Assembly (NCBI GenBank): GCA_003117195.1 | Contig: BDSI01000110.1 | Coordinates: 62,001 to 126,000 of the forward strand | DNA from: Eudorina sp. 2006-703-Eu-15 | Lineage: Eukaryota; Chlorophyta; Chlorophyceae; Chlamydomonadales; Volvocaceae | Direction: 5' to 3' | DNA length: 64,000 bases | Shown here: piece by piece, positions 14,801 through 25,500 of the stretch | Layout of the letters: each line of letters begins with the position of its first letter | Numbering within the stretch: position 1 is the stretch's first letter | Translations under genes and position numbers: made by a program | The notes under the pieces: generated by a model | What the model was told of the DNA's origin: nothing | What the model saw: the letters and a program-made list of their open reading frames with translations, nothing else | Database searches by the model: none

Positions 14801-17800
14801 TGCAGGTGTGTTCAACAAGAAGCCCACCCATAACCGTGCAGGTGTGTATGGCAAAGCCGTGGGTTGTGCGCACACCTGGTGGCCCGGGATCTCCTTGCGC
14901 TTGCTCAGTGCGGCGCGCCACAGCGACAGGGCGGAGCGCGTATCAGTCGCCATCGCTTGCAGCCAGTCCCCTGCGCATGGAACATGCAGTGATTGCGGGT
15001 CCCACAGGGTAACAGATCGGGCGTTAAACTCCCCCTGAAGACAGTTGTGTTTGGCCGCAAACCCAATGCACGCCCCGGCAGATGCAACCGCAGGTGATGA
15101 CGCTTGGCCCCTGCCAGGAAAGGTCGGCCAAGTACCCCACATGACAAAACGTCATATTCCCATGTTCTGCGCCTCATTCGAAGTCACCACACACCACACT
15201 CGCGGCTCAGTTATCTTTTACACACACCCCACTGTGACCGACAACAGCTCACCGCCAGCCGTCCCGGGCGTGAGGTTCCGCCACAACGTATCACACGACT
15301 TCAGGTCATCACCCTCTTCCTGCCTCCTGTCGACCGCACCGTGGTGTTTCGTCTTGCGTTACCTGTGCTCTGGTACAGCCCGGCGTCCAGGCGCGCAGCC
15401 ACCATGTGCAGGTCCAGCCCCCGGGGGGCTCGCGCCGCCGCCCCGAATTCGGGCGCATAGAAGCTCAGCTGGTCGCCGCCCTCGGGGAGGGTCAGCAACG
15501 CGTGCAGCAGCCGGCGGCCGCGGCGCACCTGGCCCTCGCCGTCCAGATGCTGCCGTCAGGCAAGTGGGCAGGCGGGTAGGTGGGTCGCCAGGTCGGTTGG
15601 TAGGTAGGTCGGTTAGGAAGTATGCGATGCTTGTCGCCAGCGTCAATCGTTTTACATACAAAACATATGTATGCACCCTTCCTTTCCACCAACCGGCGGG
15701 CACCGTGGCGACATGCACACCGCACTTCGCGCGCCTTGCATATATGCGAGGTCAGGACCTTGGAACGTGAGCTGGGAACCCGACGAAGGTCCCCACCTGC
15801 AGGTCGAACGACTTGACGCCCTGCAGTGTCCGTTCCGCCGCCGCCCGCGCCCGCGCGTCGTCCGCTGCGAGGAGCGCATCCGCCGCCCAGCGCGAGGAGG
15901 CGTGCGGCAGCAACGCGATGCGCGACAAGAGGTGCGGGAAGTTCAGCCCCGCCAGCAGGTAATGCAGCCAGTCCTGAGGAAGGTTGGCGGGTGAGCCCGG
16001 GGAATCCAGGGACAGAGTTGATGGGTATCGCAGCCATGAACCCACGGAAACATAAGGACAGGTACCTGCAATGAGTTGTTCGAAGTACACTGGCATTCAG
16101 CCACCGACGTTGAAAGCTCGTTCACAGATCTAATTGAAGGGAATTTCGCTCCTTGGCTCAAAACGTGGCCGATGCCATTCCGCGGTGCGACAAGCCGTCG
16201 ATGTTCAAGCCGGACGCGCGGCCGTTGGGAACCGCCGGTCATTGCCACTTCAGTCCGGCCCCACCCGTGACTGAGTGAATAAAAGTCACAGGGGACACCG
16301 CGCGGTGGTGCCAGCCCGGACCTGTCGTTTGACTCACCGCCGGTTCCAGGTTCTGGAGCTGTCCCGGCAGGTGCAGCGACGTGAGCGCCGAGGAACGGGG
16401 CTCGCTGGTGGCCAGGTACCTCGCGGCCGCCGCCGCGGCCAGGTATCGCCGCACTACCTCGGGCCACGTGGAGGCGTTGATGGGCGGCGGTGCGGAGGAC
16501 AGGTCCCGGCGCTTTTCGGCAAGGTGGGCGCGGGTCACCACAGCAACGGAGGATGTAAAACGCGCGATTTATTAATTCATGTTGAACATAATATTGTTAC
16601 AGCTGGGCGGGCTGTGTGTGAATTGTGTTTGTTTAAAAATGTAGTCCGCCCGCCGTGTGTGTGTGTGTGTGTGTGTGTTTAGATATGAGACCCGTCCCGT
16701 GTGTGTTTGCAAAATACATTCATCATTTCGTGATTCGTTACGTGGGCGAGGGCCAACAACTCCGAGATATGCAAAACGTGCAGTTGCCATGGCCTCAAAA
16801 CCTGCTGCGGAAGGTGTGACCCGCGCCAGGATCTAAGCGAATTCCGGAATTGCAGGGCCTGGTGGGCCACGCTGCCCACGCAGCGCGTGTCCCTGGATAG
16901 CCGCTTAGCGTCCACCTACCGGCAGGTTTGAAGTCTCGGCCACATATGTCAGCAGCTCTTCCAAGGCCTCGTCGACCAGCAGCCGCACCAGCGCCAGGTG
17001 CACCTCGTCCGCGGCGCGCCGGGCAGGAGCGGGCAGTCGGGCGGGCGGCTCCGCGACCACCGCCAGCAGGTCCGCCAGCGAGGGCACGCGGCCCTTCAAG
17101 CCCAGCAGCTCCCTGCGCGGCGACCGAAATGCACCCCCCGCTGGGGTCTTCAGAACGATGGCACCGCACGCCGTCTGTCAGAACCGTGCGACATGTACGC
17201 CGCCTGTGCCCAACCTCAACGCCCAGCCCCAGCAGGCGACGGCCCTGACGTTTATGTGGCACAATCAGACACCCGACCGTGCTGTGGCTGCGCCTGTATG
17301 GCGCGCGATAGGACCACGCCACGCCAACGATGAACGCGCCCACGACAGCCACATCCACCACCACCACCCGCGGGGTCCGCTGCAACATCCTTAATATCGA
17401 TAACTCGCAAAGAAGAACCGTTCCTGAGCCTTGCCCACATGGCCCTGCTTGTACATGGACCCGTGCCGCGTCACGAGGTGGTGGCCTTCCTCGCCTTCCC
17501 CCCTACCTGTGGTCCCAGAGGAACTGGTACACGCTCAACAGCTGCTGGATCTCTACCGTGCTGAGGGCCGGGCTGGGCCCAGCGGCGTCGGGTGCGGGGA
17601 GGGTGCCGCCGGCGACGGGGTACGCGAGCTCCAGTGCAGCGCCCGGAGGCGCCGGCACCTCCGCCGTGGGGAGGCTCCGCTCGTCCACCTGGTTTCCGTG
17701 CGCATGCGGTTGCGGTGTAACCGCGGCCGCATCGGGCGCAGCCTCCTCCGCGGCAGTGCCGCGAGCCGCAGCATGATCCTGCAGATGCACCGCAGAACAT

Positions 17801-20800
17801 CGCAAGAGGCAGGGTTGGCTTGGCGAAGAAGAAGTGTGGCCTCAACGCCTTCACGTGTCCATGCATTTCGTGCGGACACGTGAAGGCCCTCCTACCGCAA
17901 CGCATCTCGTCGCGGCTTCTGGATCCCGCAGTTTCGGCAACCTGGCCTACGAGGCCGACCCGCTCACCTTGTCGCCGTCCTTGGCGGCGCGCGCTTTGGG
18001 CGCCTTGGGCGGCTTCTCCTTTTCCTTCTTCTCCTTTTCCTTCTTCTCCTGTTTCTCTTTCTTCTCTTGCTCCTTTCGCTCCTTTTCCTTTTGTTTCTTC
18101 GCCTCTTTCGTCACCTCGACCGTCGCGGCGGCAGGTGTACCAGCGCCGCCTGCCGCCTTCTCCGCGGCTTTCTCGGCCGCCTTTTCCGCCGTCTTCTCTC
18201 GCCGCCGCGCCAACGCCCGATCATTCTTCTCCATGGCTTTGAGCTGCGCAAGAAAGGGAAACACAGCACGCATTGGCGACGGGGCGCCGTCGACGCTTGA
18301 GATCCCCGGATGCCGTCCGTGACATCGCCAAGCAACCATGCATGGTGCGTTGCAACAAACCGCACATCGTGTTGGAACACCGCATGGACAGCAACGGCTG
18401 TCAACTGTCGACCTAGCGCCGTAGCATGCAGCGTTCATGCACCAGCCATTCTCGTGCTGCCAACCCACCAACTTCTCGCGCTCCTTCTCGTCGGGCTCCG
18501 CCATGACCGTCGCCACGCGCCCCACCAGTCGGTCGAGGACTGACCAGATCTACGGGCAAAAGACAGAAGGGCATTCGGGACTACCCTCCGTCAAGGTCGA
18601 AGCGACAGAGCAGATTGCTGCTGGCATGAAGTAGCCGCCCTTCAGCGTTTGGCCTGCAAGCCCGGTGACATCGCCTCGTGACGCGGCATTTCCCGGCCGT
18701 TCGCTATCTCCGTAGATGCCTTGCCTTGCTTGCAGGTCCTACATCCTCAATGGACGCTGCGCTGAAAACGCGTACACTCACGTCTGAATGCCAAGCCGAA
18801 ACCTCACCAGATGCTGTCTCGACAGCTCATCCTTTTCCACGGCAAGAGAAAGCGCCCCAACCGTACTCGAGCGGATCGTGCCGCACCGTTCCCGTCACGT
18901 CCGTCCGCACCTACCTCGAACTCATCGCGCGTCATCTTGCCCGACTTGCCGCCCTTGCCGTCCTTGCCTTCCTTGCTGCCATCTGCCGCCTTGGCCTCAG
19001 CCTTCGGCTTCACCGCAGACTTCTTGCCGGCAGCTGCGGCCCCGCCGGCGCCAGCGCCGTCCGCCGTCATCGCTGCAGCCGCAGTCGCCAGGTCGTCAAG
19101 CCCCTCCGAGGCCGGTGCCTCCCCACACTCCGCCTTTGGCGACGGCGGCGGCGGCGGCCTGTCCACGAATGCCTCTATTGACAGCTGTTGCTGCCTCTTC
19201 CTCTGCTTCGTGGCTGCGGCCGCCGCGCGCCGGTTGGGCGCCGCCGACAGCACGACGTTGCGCTTGGTCGCAATGGCCGTCGCCTCCAGTTCCCAGGAGT
19301 TGCGCTGCTGCACGAACAGATAGTCCTCGCAGGCATCGACGCCCGGCAGGGCCTCGATCAGCTGCAAGACCCGCAAGTCCGACAGCCCGAAGCAGTCCAT
19401 GCCCCATACCTTGCCCACCGTCGGCATAGCCGCCAGGGCGCGCTGCACCGCCGTGGGCTGCGCTCCAGTCCCGTTCGGCTTCGCGCGCTTGCACAACGAC
19501 GCGGCAGCGGCCTGTAAGTCGCCGACGCTCGACCAGGCTGCGTCGGGCGCAGCAGCCGAGTGCACCAGCAGCGACGACTCCGATGTGGGTTCGCCAGGAG
19601 CATCCGGATTCGGCTCCAGCAACACCACAAAGGAAGGACCCTCACCCGCGTCACCGCCCGTGCTCGCGCGAATCTCGCTGATGAACCGGTACGGCGGCGG
19701 TTGCGGCGGCGCAGCGGGCGCGGCAGGATCTGCTTCAGCCTTCTTCTCGCCACCACTGGCTGACAGTCCCGGCTCCGGGTCCGCGTTCGCCTCCGCCGCT
19801 TCCTTCGCTTCTTCATCCGCGTTGGTCGCCGCCGGCGCCGCGGCATCCTTCTTCTTTGACTTCTTCTTAGAACCTGCCGCCGCTGTTGGATCTTGAGGCG
19901 GAATCCACGCCGCGCGGTACCCCAGGGGCCAGACATGTGTCGCATCGTAGAAACCCGGGGCGTCGTGGAAGGCGCCGAGGCTCAGGACGGTCACGCCTGT
20001 AACCAACACGCAGCCGGGGTCCTGTCGTCAGCCTCAAGGTGCCCAAACGGATATCCAGCACACGACAGGGCAACATCCCCGAGCCATGGCCTTTGCCGGC
20101 CCAGCAACACTCCCCCCCACACACACAGATCTCGCCCAAGGCTGGCTCCTGGCGCCCACCTTTGTCAGTCGTGAAGGGTGGCTTCAGCCCTAACTCGGCA
20201 GCTCGCTCTTTGGCTGTTTCAATGGCCTCTTTCCGGGGCACCTCCAGCGGGAGGGTCCACTTGCTGCCAGTGGCCGCTGACCGGGTCCCCGGCGACGCCA
20301 GACCCCCGGCTGACGACGATGGCGGCCCTGAGGCGGCCGCTGAGGATCCAGCCGCAGCGCCCGCCGCCGTCTGTGTGCTCGCCTCCTCCGCCGCCGGTGC
20401 AGCAGCAGCTTTCTTCTTTGAGCCCTGCGACCCGACAACGACCCAGGGTCGGGGATTGTGCGTGAGGAAGCACGTCGGCGTTCCTTAACAGAGAGCTTGC
20501 ACGCTGCGCCCAGGAGGCTAATGAAGTAATGAGAGCCACAAGCTGACACACGCCGGCAAGCTTGGCACGCCGCGTGTGTGCACCAAGTACACCGTACCTT
20601 GCCGGTAGTGGTCGCCTTTTTGGCCGCAGCGGCAGCACCAGCCGTGCCGCCGCTTGGGTCCAGACCCAGGATCCTGAGCACCTCCGCGCGCGACCTGTCA
20701 AGGCGGCCCAGCCTCACACAGTCACCGGCATGGCCGTGCTCAAGTCGCTACGCCGGGACGATCGACGCAAATGGAACGAGTGCGGCGCTGTTGAGAAATA

Positions 20801-21602
20801 GTCATGTGGACAGAGTTTGAAATTCGCACGGAATGTCCATGCCACCACCTCAGGTTCCCATTATTGAGGACCGTACGGTACCTCTCAGCGGCTGCCGTAC
20901 CTGACCATCCGCCCTTCCGGACTGCGGTAGTGCAAGTCGTACTGGCCCGCAGAGTTGCCGCCGACCCGCATCTTGTACACGCCCATCCATCCTGGTGGCA
21001 ATGTGCCGCCTGCGCTCACCCACAGAGCACGAGATGCAGCCAGATTTCCGCAGCCGCACGATATCAGCAACCCCTCCGACTGCGCAGACGCGATTGCCTA
21101 GGCTCGGCGAAGCCCATACACACGGATGTGGCATGATGCACTCCGGACCTGCAACTGGGGTGACCAACCTGCGTCTGCGTTGGCTCTCCAGGTTGGTGCC
21201 CAAGGTTCTACGTTGCGGACGGCGCAACCCGAACCAGCCCCACCCAACTGCAAGCCTGGTCTTTTCACACGCAAGCACGACAAAATGACGTGCAAAACAC
21301 CTGACCGCGAGTCAGAGACGGCGCGCACCTAGACTGGCAACATAAGCCCGCAGTTTTTCCGCCGCTGCGGGGTCATCTCGTGTCGGCCGCTCAACGGGAG
21401 GTTTCTTTCCTCCGGTTGCGGCTCCACCAGTGGCGGGAGCGGTGCCGGCTGTGTCGGCACCACCGTCAGCTCCAGGGCCAGGCGCCGGGGCGGCTGCACC
21501 AGCGCCGGTCGCACCACCGCCGCCGGCCGTGTCGGCCATGGGCTCGTCTGCCTGTGTCGACCCCTCGCCTGCATCCTCCATCTTCACATCCTCATCCGCC
21601 AT
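7638..21602 (-). CDS. MBD9-like: MBD9-like chromatin protein (MBD-FYR-DDT-bromo-PHD-WHIM)
   Basis: This very large multi-exon gene starts at ATG 21602 (MADEDVKMEDAG) and stops at 7638. Exons I can place with phase agreement are 21602-21329, 21009-20901, 20694-20598, 20424-20160, 19996-18915, 18549-18469, 18243-17968, 17778-17507, 17112-16920, about 16512-16338, 15973-15797, 15549-15363, about 14679-14345 and 13969-13873. More lie to the 3' side. In order the protein has an MBD, FYRN/FYRC, a lysine-rich linker, DDT, an STWPEVVRRYL motif, a bromodomain, a PHD finger, WHIM1, WHIM2 and an acidic/basic tail. This is the order of plant MBD9, a chromatin reader linked to SWR1 and ISWI remodelling complexes. 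DDT and WHIM regions bind ISWI-type motors; MBD, bromo and PHD read DNA or histone marks. Nuclear location is inferred. The exon list is incomplete between 13.9 and 9 kb. Confidence 0.88.
10400..12540 (-). other. WHIM1/WHIM2 region of the MBD9-like gene
   Basis: At 12.5-12.3 kb the minus strand reads LIHLAQLLGNYDY and RLALLSTLCDLAMDTNALR, a WHIM1 helix. At about 11.1 kb it reads EALGEDRHGSRF, which continues near 10.77 kb as YWWLGADHIDP and at about 10.4 kb as WAVFHTPEQLNALVGWLNP and KGLREGPLRTAL, the WHIM2 (WSD) signature. Lys/Ala- and Glu-rich coiled segments lie between them. One intron here (12.1-12.25 kb) holds a dispersed repeat. Confidence 0.8.
12191..12249 (-). mobile_element. dispersed intronic repeat, copy A (MBD9-like gene)
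   Basis: On the minus strand it reads AAGAGACGCGCCCGACCCAA, then ACCAAATACCAATATACT. This is about 85% identical over ~48 bases to the kinase-intron copy at 37068-37117. Confidence 0.6.
13873..14679 (-). other. PHD finger, spanning an exon junction, in the MBD9-like gene
   Basis: Exon 14679-14345 ends NPRDGCR and joins exon 13969-13873 to give CRVCWLDEDKNRILLCDGC, then EYHCYCVEPPLLE. The Cys pairs and the H-C-x-C unit are as expected for PHD zinc ligands. The last Cys pair should lie in the next exon near 13.5 kb, but competing acceptors there keep me from fixing the frame. Confidence 0.85.
14876..15549 (-). other. bromodomain region of the MBD9-like gene
   Basis: Exon 15549-15363 encodes RRLLHALLTLPEGGDQLSFY and LDLHMVAARLDAGLYQS, matching helix Z, the ZA loop and helix A of a bromodomain. 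Following exons give DDLKSCDTLWRN and EFNARSVTLWDP, where the FN pair sits at the acetyl-lysine-binding Asn position, and then a helix ending near SLWRAALSKRK. The domain is divergent and spread over at least three exons. Confidence 0.7.
16338..16512 (-). other. STWPEVVRRYL motif exon of the MBD9-like gene
   Basis: The segment reads PPPINASTWPEVVRRYLAAA. The TWPE-x-x-RRY block follows the DDT domain in plant MBD9 and related DDT proteins. The 3' end of the exon is a clear donor after GNALEPA-like coding (LEPA, then GTGAGT); the 5' boundary is approximate. Confidence 0.65.
16575..16606 (-). mobile_element. diverged copy of the GGGGTCC-type motif in MBD9-like intron
   Basis: The minus strand reads CCAGCTGTAACAATATTATG, matching the CTGTAACAATATT part of the 46.8 kb copy but with a degraded 5' half. 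About 70 bases away is a copy of the second dispersed repeat. Confidence 0.45.
16920..17778 (-). other. DDT domain, two exons of the MBD9-like gene
   Basis: Exon 17778-17507 ends VEIQQLLSVYQFLWDH and joins exon 17112-16920, which reads RELLGLKGRVPSLADLL and later DEVHLALVRLLVDEALEELL. This is the DDT three-helix pattern found in BAZ, ISWI-partner and MBD9 proteins. The intervening intron (17113-17506) carries one copy of the dispersed GGGGTCC motif. Confidence 0.85.
17370..17395 (+). mobile_element. dispersed GGGGTCCRCTGYAACA motif, copy in MBD9-like intron
   Basis: Reads CGGGGTCCGCTGCAACATCC followed by TTAATA. One of six copies in the window of what looks like the terminus of a transposable-element family. 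Confidence 0.6.
18915..19996 (-). other. FYRN/FYRC-like exon of the MBD9-like gene
   Basis: It begins VTVLSLGAFHDAPGFYDA, followed by HVWPLGYRAAW as in FYRN, then YRFISEI and GPSFVVLLEPNP as in FYRC, and later VWGMDCFGLSDLRVLQLIEAL. A lysine/alanine-rich spacer splits the two halves. The exon is 1,082 bases, the longest clearly bounded one in this gene. Confidence 0.75.
20901..21009 (-). other. MBD (methyl-CpG-binding) domain exon of the MBD9-like gene
   Basis: The exon encodes LPPGWMGVYKMRVGGNSAG, then QYDLHYRSPEGRMVR, and the next exon adds SRAEVLRILGL. This matches the MBD pattern of a PPGW start, basic beta-hairpin, Y-D-xx-Y-SP-G core and a closing helix. Whether the residues contacting methyl-CpG are fully kept cannot be settled by eye. 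Confidence 0.85.
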
Positions 21603-22575
21603 ACCGTCCCTTCAATGTGCTGAAGCCGCTTCAGCACAGTGAACGCCCCAGTGCTGTGATGGGCACTGCCGTTCACGGGTTGGCCTGAATCGCCGGCATG
21701 GCGGTGGCCTGTATGGCAGAACCAGACGCGGTTGTATACGAGCACGAGGCACCACAACAACACAATCTTATTCATTGCGCACAGACCGAGCAACGTAGCA
21801 CAGTTTAGACACACTGGTAACAACGTTAGGCGAGCGAATCAGAGTGTCACGGTCGGACGGGAGAGGGTGAGAGGCAGGGGGCCCCGTGAGGCTAGACGGC
21901 ACCCTCCCCACACCAAAATGACCCCGACAAACCGCTCCATGTTTCGCCCCTGTCTCCGTTTTACGGCTATCGAACGGCCCCGCACTTGCGCAGAACTTGA
22001 ACCTTGAGCCACCTTTTGTCTAGGGCCACTGCTGCACCTTCCCATCCCACTGTGGCACCATCCCCGCAGCATCTTCATAGGTGCTGCTTTTGAATTGCCC
22101 GCGTAACTTTGCATGCTGCGCGCCAGGTGCAAATTCAGTGTTTTCGACTCTCTGCACCCCGCCCTTTTGCTGGTTACACGTGAACATGAAATTCGGAATA
22201 TCATGCATTTCTTTCAAGCTCACCTTTTCAAAAACACAAAGGAGTGTCCCGCCACGACCCCGCTTAACGTGAGTAAAATTACTCCTACCTGCTGCGGCTC
22301 CAATTATCAGGTCACAGGTTGTTCCACTAACGTGTAGGTGGCTAGACGAGGTAGCAAAACAGGATTCAACAGAGCCGACCTTTTTTTAAATTGAATCTGA
22401 CGCGATGATATGACACAATGATATAGTAAGGACAGTGTTAGAAACAACTCCACGAGCGGCACAAGGCGTCAAAAGAACAAATGAGCGATCGAGCGGGAGA
22501 ACGGAAGAGAGCGTTGTCGTACACAAAATTGACGTGTTATTGAAGAACGTATGGGATTCATGTAGGTGTAGGCAA
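21603..22575. promoter_or_regulatory. divergent intergenic region of the MBD9-like and shikimate genes
   Basis: The two start codons are about 970 bases apart and point away from each other, so this region must hold both promoters unless extra 5' exons exist. I see no TATA box I would defend. It includes an AT-rich segment around 22370-22440. Confidence 0.5.
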
Positions 22576-25500
22576 ATGGCTCAGGTCGGAATGCAGCAGT
22601 TAGGGCGCTGCGCTCAGCGCTGCCGCCTGGCGCCCGGGCCTTGCCCGTCGGCATCGCACTTGCGTTATCGTCCGACCCACCTAGATCATACCGTCTCAAT
22701 TAGGAACTACCACTTGGAAAAGCGAGGAATTTTGCTTTCAAGCGAGCCCCGAGCTGTGCACCGAGCTGGGGAGACTATGCTACGAGCGTCGCCGGCAACT
22801 GCCGAGCAAGCATCTCCCGCAGCGGAGGCGAGCGCGCAGTCTTACATCTGCACTAGCGTGACTGCAACGACAGTGGATGAGTTCCTCGCGGAGATCCAGG
22901 AGGCGGCTGCAAGTGGCGTGGACATCATCGAGCTGCGACTGGACTTTCTCACGGACTTCGACCCGGAGCTGCACTTGCAGCGGATCATGTCAGCATGCCC
23001 TTTGCCGTACATCGTCACGTACCGTCCTGTGTGGGAGGGGTACGTTCAAGGGTTCGGCTGGGGCGTCGTCGGAGGGGAGGGGGTTAACTCCGGTGGTGGC
23101 GTCGAACAGACCCCCATTGACTCCCCCAAGGAAAAGAGCTTCTGGAAGCAGTCGTTGTGATCTTTCTGTCGACACGTTGCATCAGAAGTGTTTGTAAGCA
23201 TTAGATGCCGGGCCAGGGTGTCAGGAGCTGCAAAGACTACTTGGGGCCGGGTTGGGTGCCTGAAAGCGTGGACATATGCGCCGGGCTGGCCACATGGGTT
23301 CACGCAGCATACGCATCAGACGCGATCGCTTGCAGCAGCAGCAGGCATGGCTGGGCCAGGCGGGGGGCCACGTCCCGGAGGCGGTAGTTGAGGCGTGCAC
23401 CGCAGTAGGGACCGCACAATGGGCGCCCAGGGACCGCACGATGGGCGGCTGCACCAGCAGACGCCATCAATAACCGCGGCGGCGGCGGCGGCGGCATTCT
23501 AGAGCGGGGCTTGTTTCCAGCGGCATTGCCACATTGCGTTTCCCATGCAGCCATGCTTTCCTGGGGAAGCCAGCTTGAGCCACCCACCCCTGTCCGATCG
23601 GGACGCCGGGGCCCCATGCAGCCAGCGTCCAACGAGAAAGACGCTGTGCCGGATTCACCCGGGCTCTGCACGGGTGCGCTCTGGGGTTTGCAGCAGCAGC
23701 AGCCTCCGCAGCCGCAGTCGCCGCAAAGTAACAACGTTGTGATTGTCGTCGATTGACAATGACGATGGGGCCCTGGTTCCCTGGATGACGGGGCCCTGGT
23801 GCTTGGGTGCGGGGTCCCCGGAGGCTCCAGACGGCCTGGGGCCCCGGCGGGGATGGGCCCGTCAGAGGCACGGAACCGCCCGCGTGTGGGCTTGCAGTCG
23901 CGCGGAGATGCGGGGCCCCGGATCCGGGTGCTGAGGGGGGGCTGAAAAGGGGGACTGGCCGAGGGGGCGATCGGGGGAGCGACGTGGTTTCAACCTGAGC
24001 TGAGCAGTGCGGGCGGGGGTCAGGGCAGTCGGAGGTTGGACTGCAGCCGGTCCAGGCCAGTGGTCCGACCTGCAGCCGGCCCGCCCCTTCCATAGCACAG
24101 GGCGGGGGCTCAGGTAGGGCGGGGCCGTAAGGTGAGGCCCGGTCGCCAAACACGACGACGTTTCCGGTCATGCGGGCGTTGAGGATGCGCGCACTTGGGG
24201 ATCAATACGGATCGGAGTTGTGTGGTATCGAGCGGCGGAGAGGAGTTGTGTGGTATCGGTAACCGGCGGAAACTGCGGAGAGGGCGCTTGGCGCGCGGAT
24301 TCCCCGCCGCGGCCCTCCCCGGCGACAGCCCTCACCGGCGGCCTTCCTTAACGGCGACGTGCGGCCGCATACCGCCGCGAAGCCCCCGGGGGGAGGGGGC
24401 GAAGCCCTGAGCGCGACCCTCATCACCGTCCTCCGAGGGTTGTCCCCCCTCCCACGGTCGCCCCTTCATCCCACAGATCCGACGGGTGCACCAACCCTAA
24501 TCCCCTGACCCTTGCCCCCCGCAGTGGCAAGTACGACGGTCCCGAGCCGGAGCGACTGGCGACGCTCAAGATGGCGGCGCTGCTGGGCGCGCCGTACGTG
24601 GATGTGGAGTTCAAAGCCTCGCCGTACTTCTTCGCAGGTGCGGGCGGGCGGGGCGATCGCCCCTTGGGGGCGCGTGGGGCCGCAAAGTGGACGAAAGCTG
24701 CGGCGCCATGGATCGGTCGGATCACAACTGCGTGCCGGTGTGACGGCATCGGCATCTCGTCTACCCGTACGTGGTCGCAGTCAGATGAACGTGTGTGCGA
24801 GGAGAGCTTTACCGTTTTTTGCCCTTGTGCCTTGGGCTCCCCCGCATCCCGTCCTTGAGCCCCCCTCGCGTGCCCTGGGCGTTCCCTCTTTCCACCATCC
24901 CCCTATCCATGGTACCTCCTCGTCCGCGCGTCGCATTCCGTCCTCCAACCTCCTCCTCCGCGCCCCCTGCCCCGCCCCCCCGCGGCCGCCCCACCCCTGC
25001 AGACATGCACGAGGTGCCGCTGAGCACCAAGGTCATCCTCTCCTACCACGACTTCCAACAGACACCCGAGCCCGCCGTGCTGGACCGCCTGGCGGCCGCC
25101 ATGCGGGCCGCGGGGGCCGACATCGTCAAGCTGGCCGCCATGGCCAACGACATCACCGACGCGGCGCGCATGCTGGACCTGCTGAAGAAGAAGGACGGTG
25201 GGTGGAGGGGTGTGTGTGGATGGATGGGCACTGGTGGGTGAAGGGGCGGGGTTGCGCGTTGCGGGCGGGAGGTTAAATTGACAAAAGGGCGGGCGGGAGG
25301 TGATGCGCAGGACACTTACTGTGCAGCTTCCCCCAGGTGGGGGATTACACGGGGTGTGGGCAGTGTAGAGGATCCACTCCCTGCCGCATCATGGAGGGGT
25401 TACTTCCTCCCAGCCAGGGCGCCGGAGCGCCCCATTACGCAGCTTCGGCGGCAGCGTCGGCAGCTTTGCGCACAGGCCCAGCAGGTAAGGCCCACCCCCA

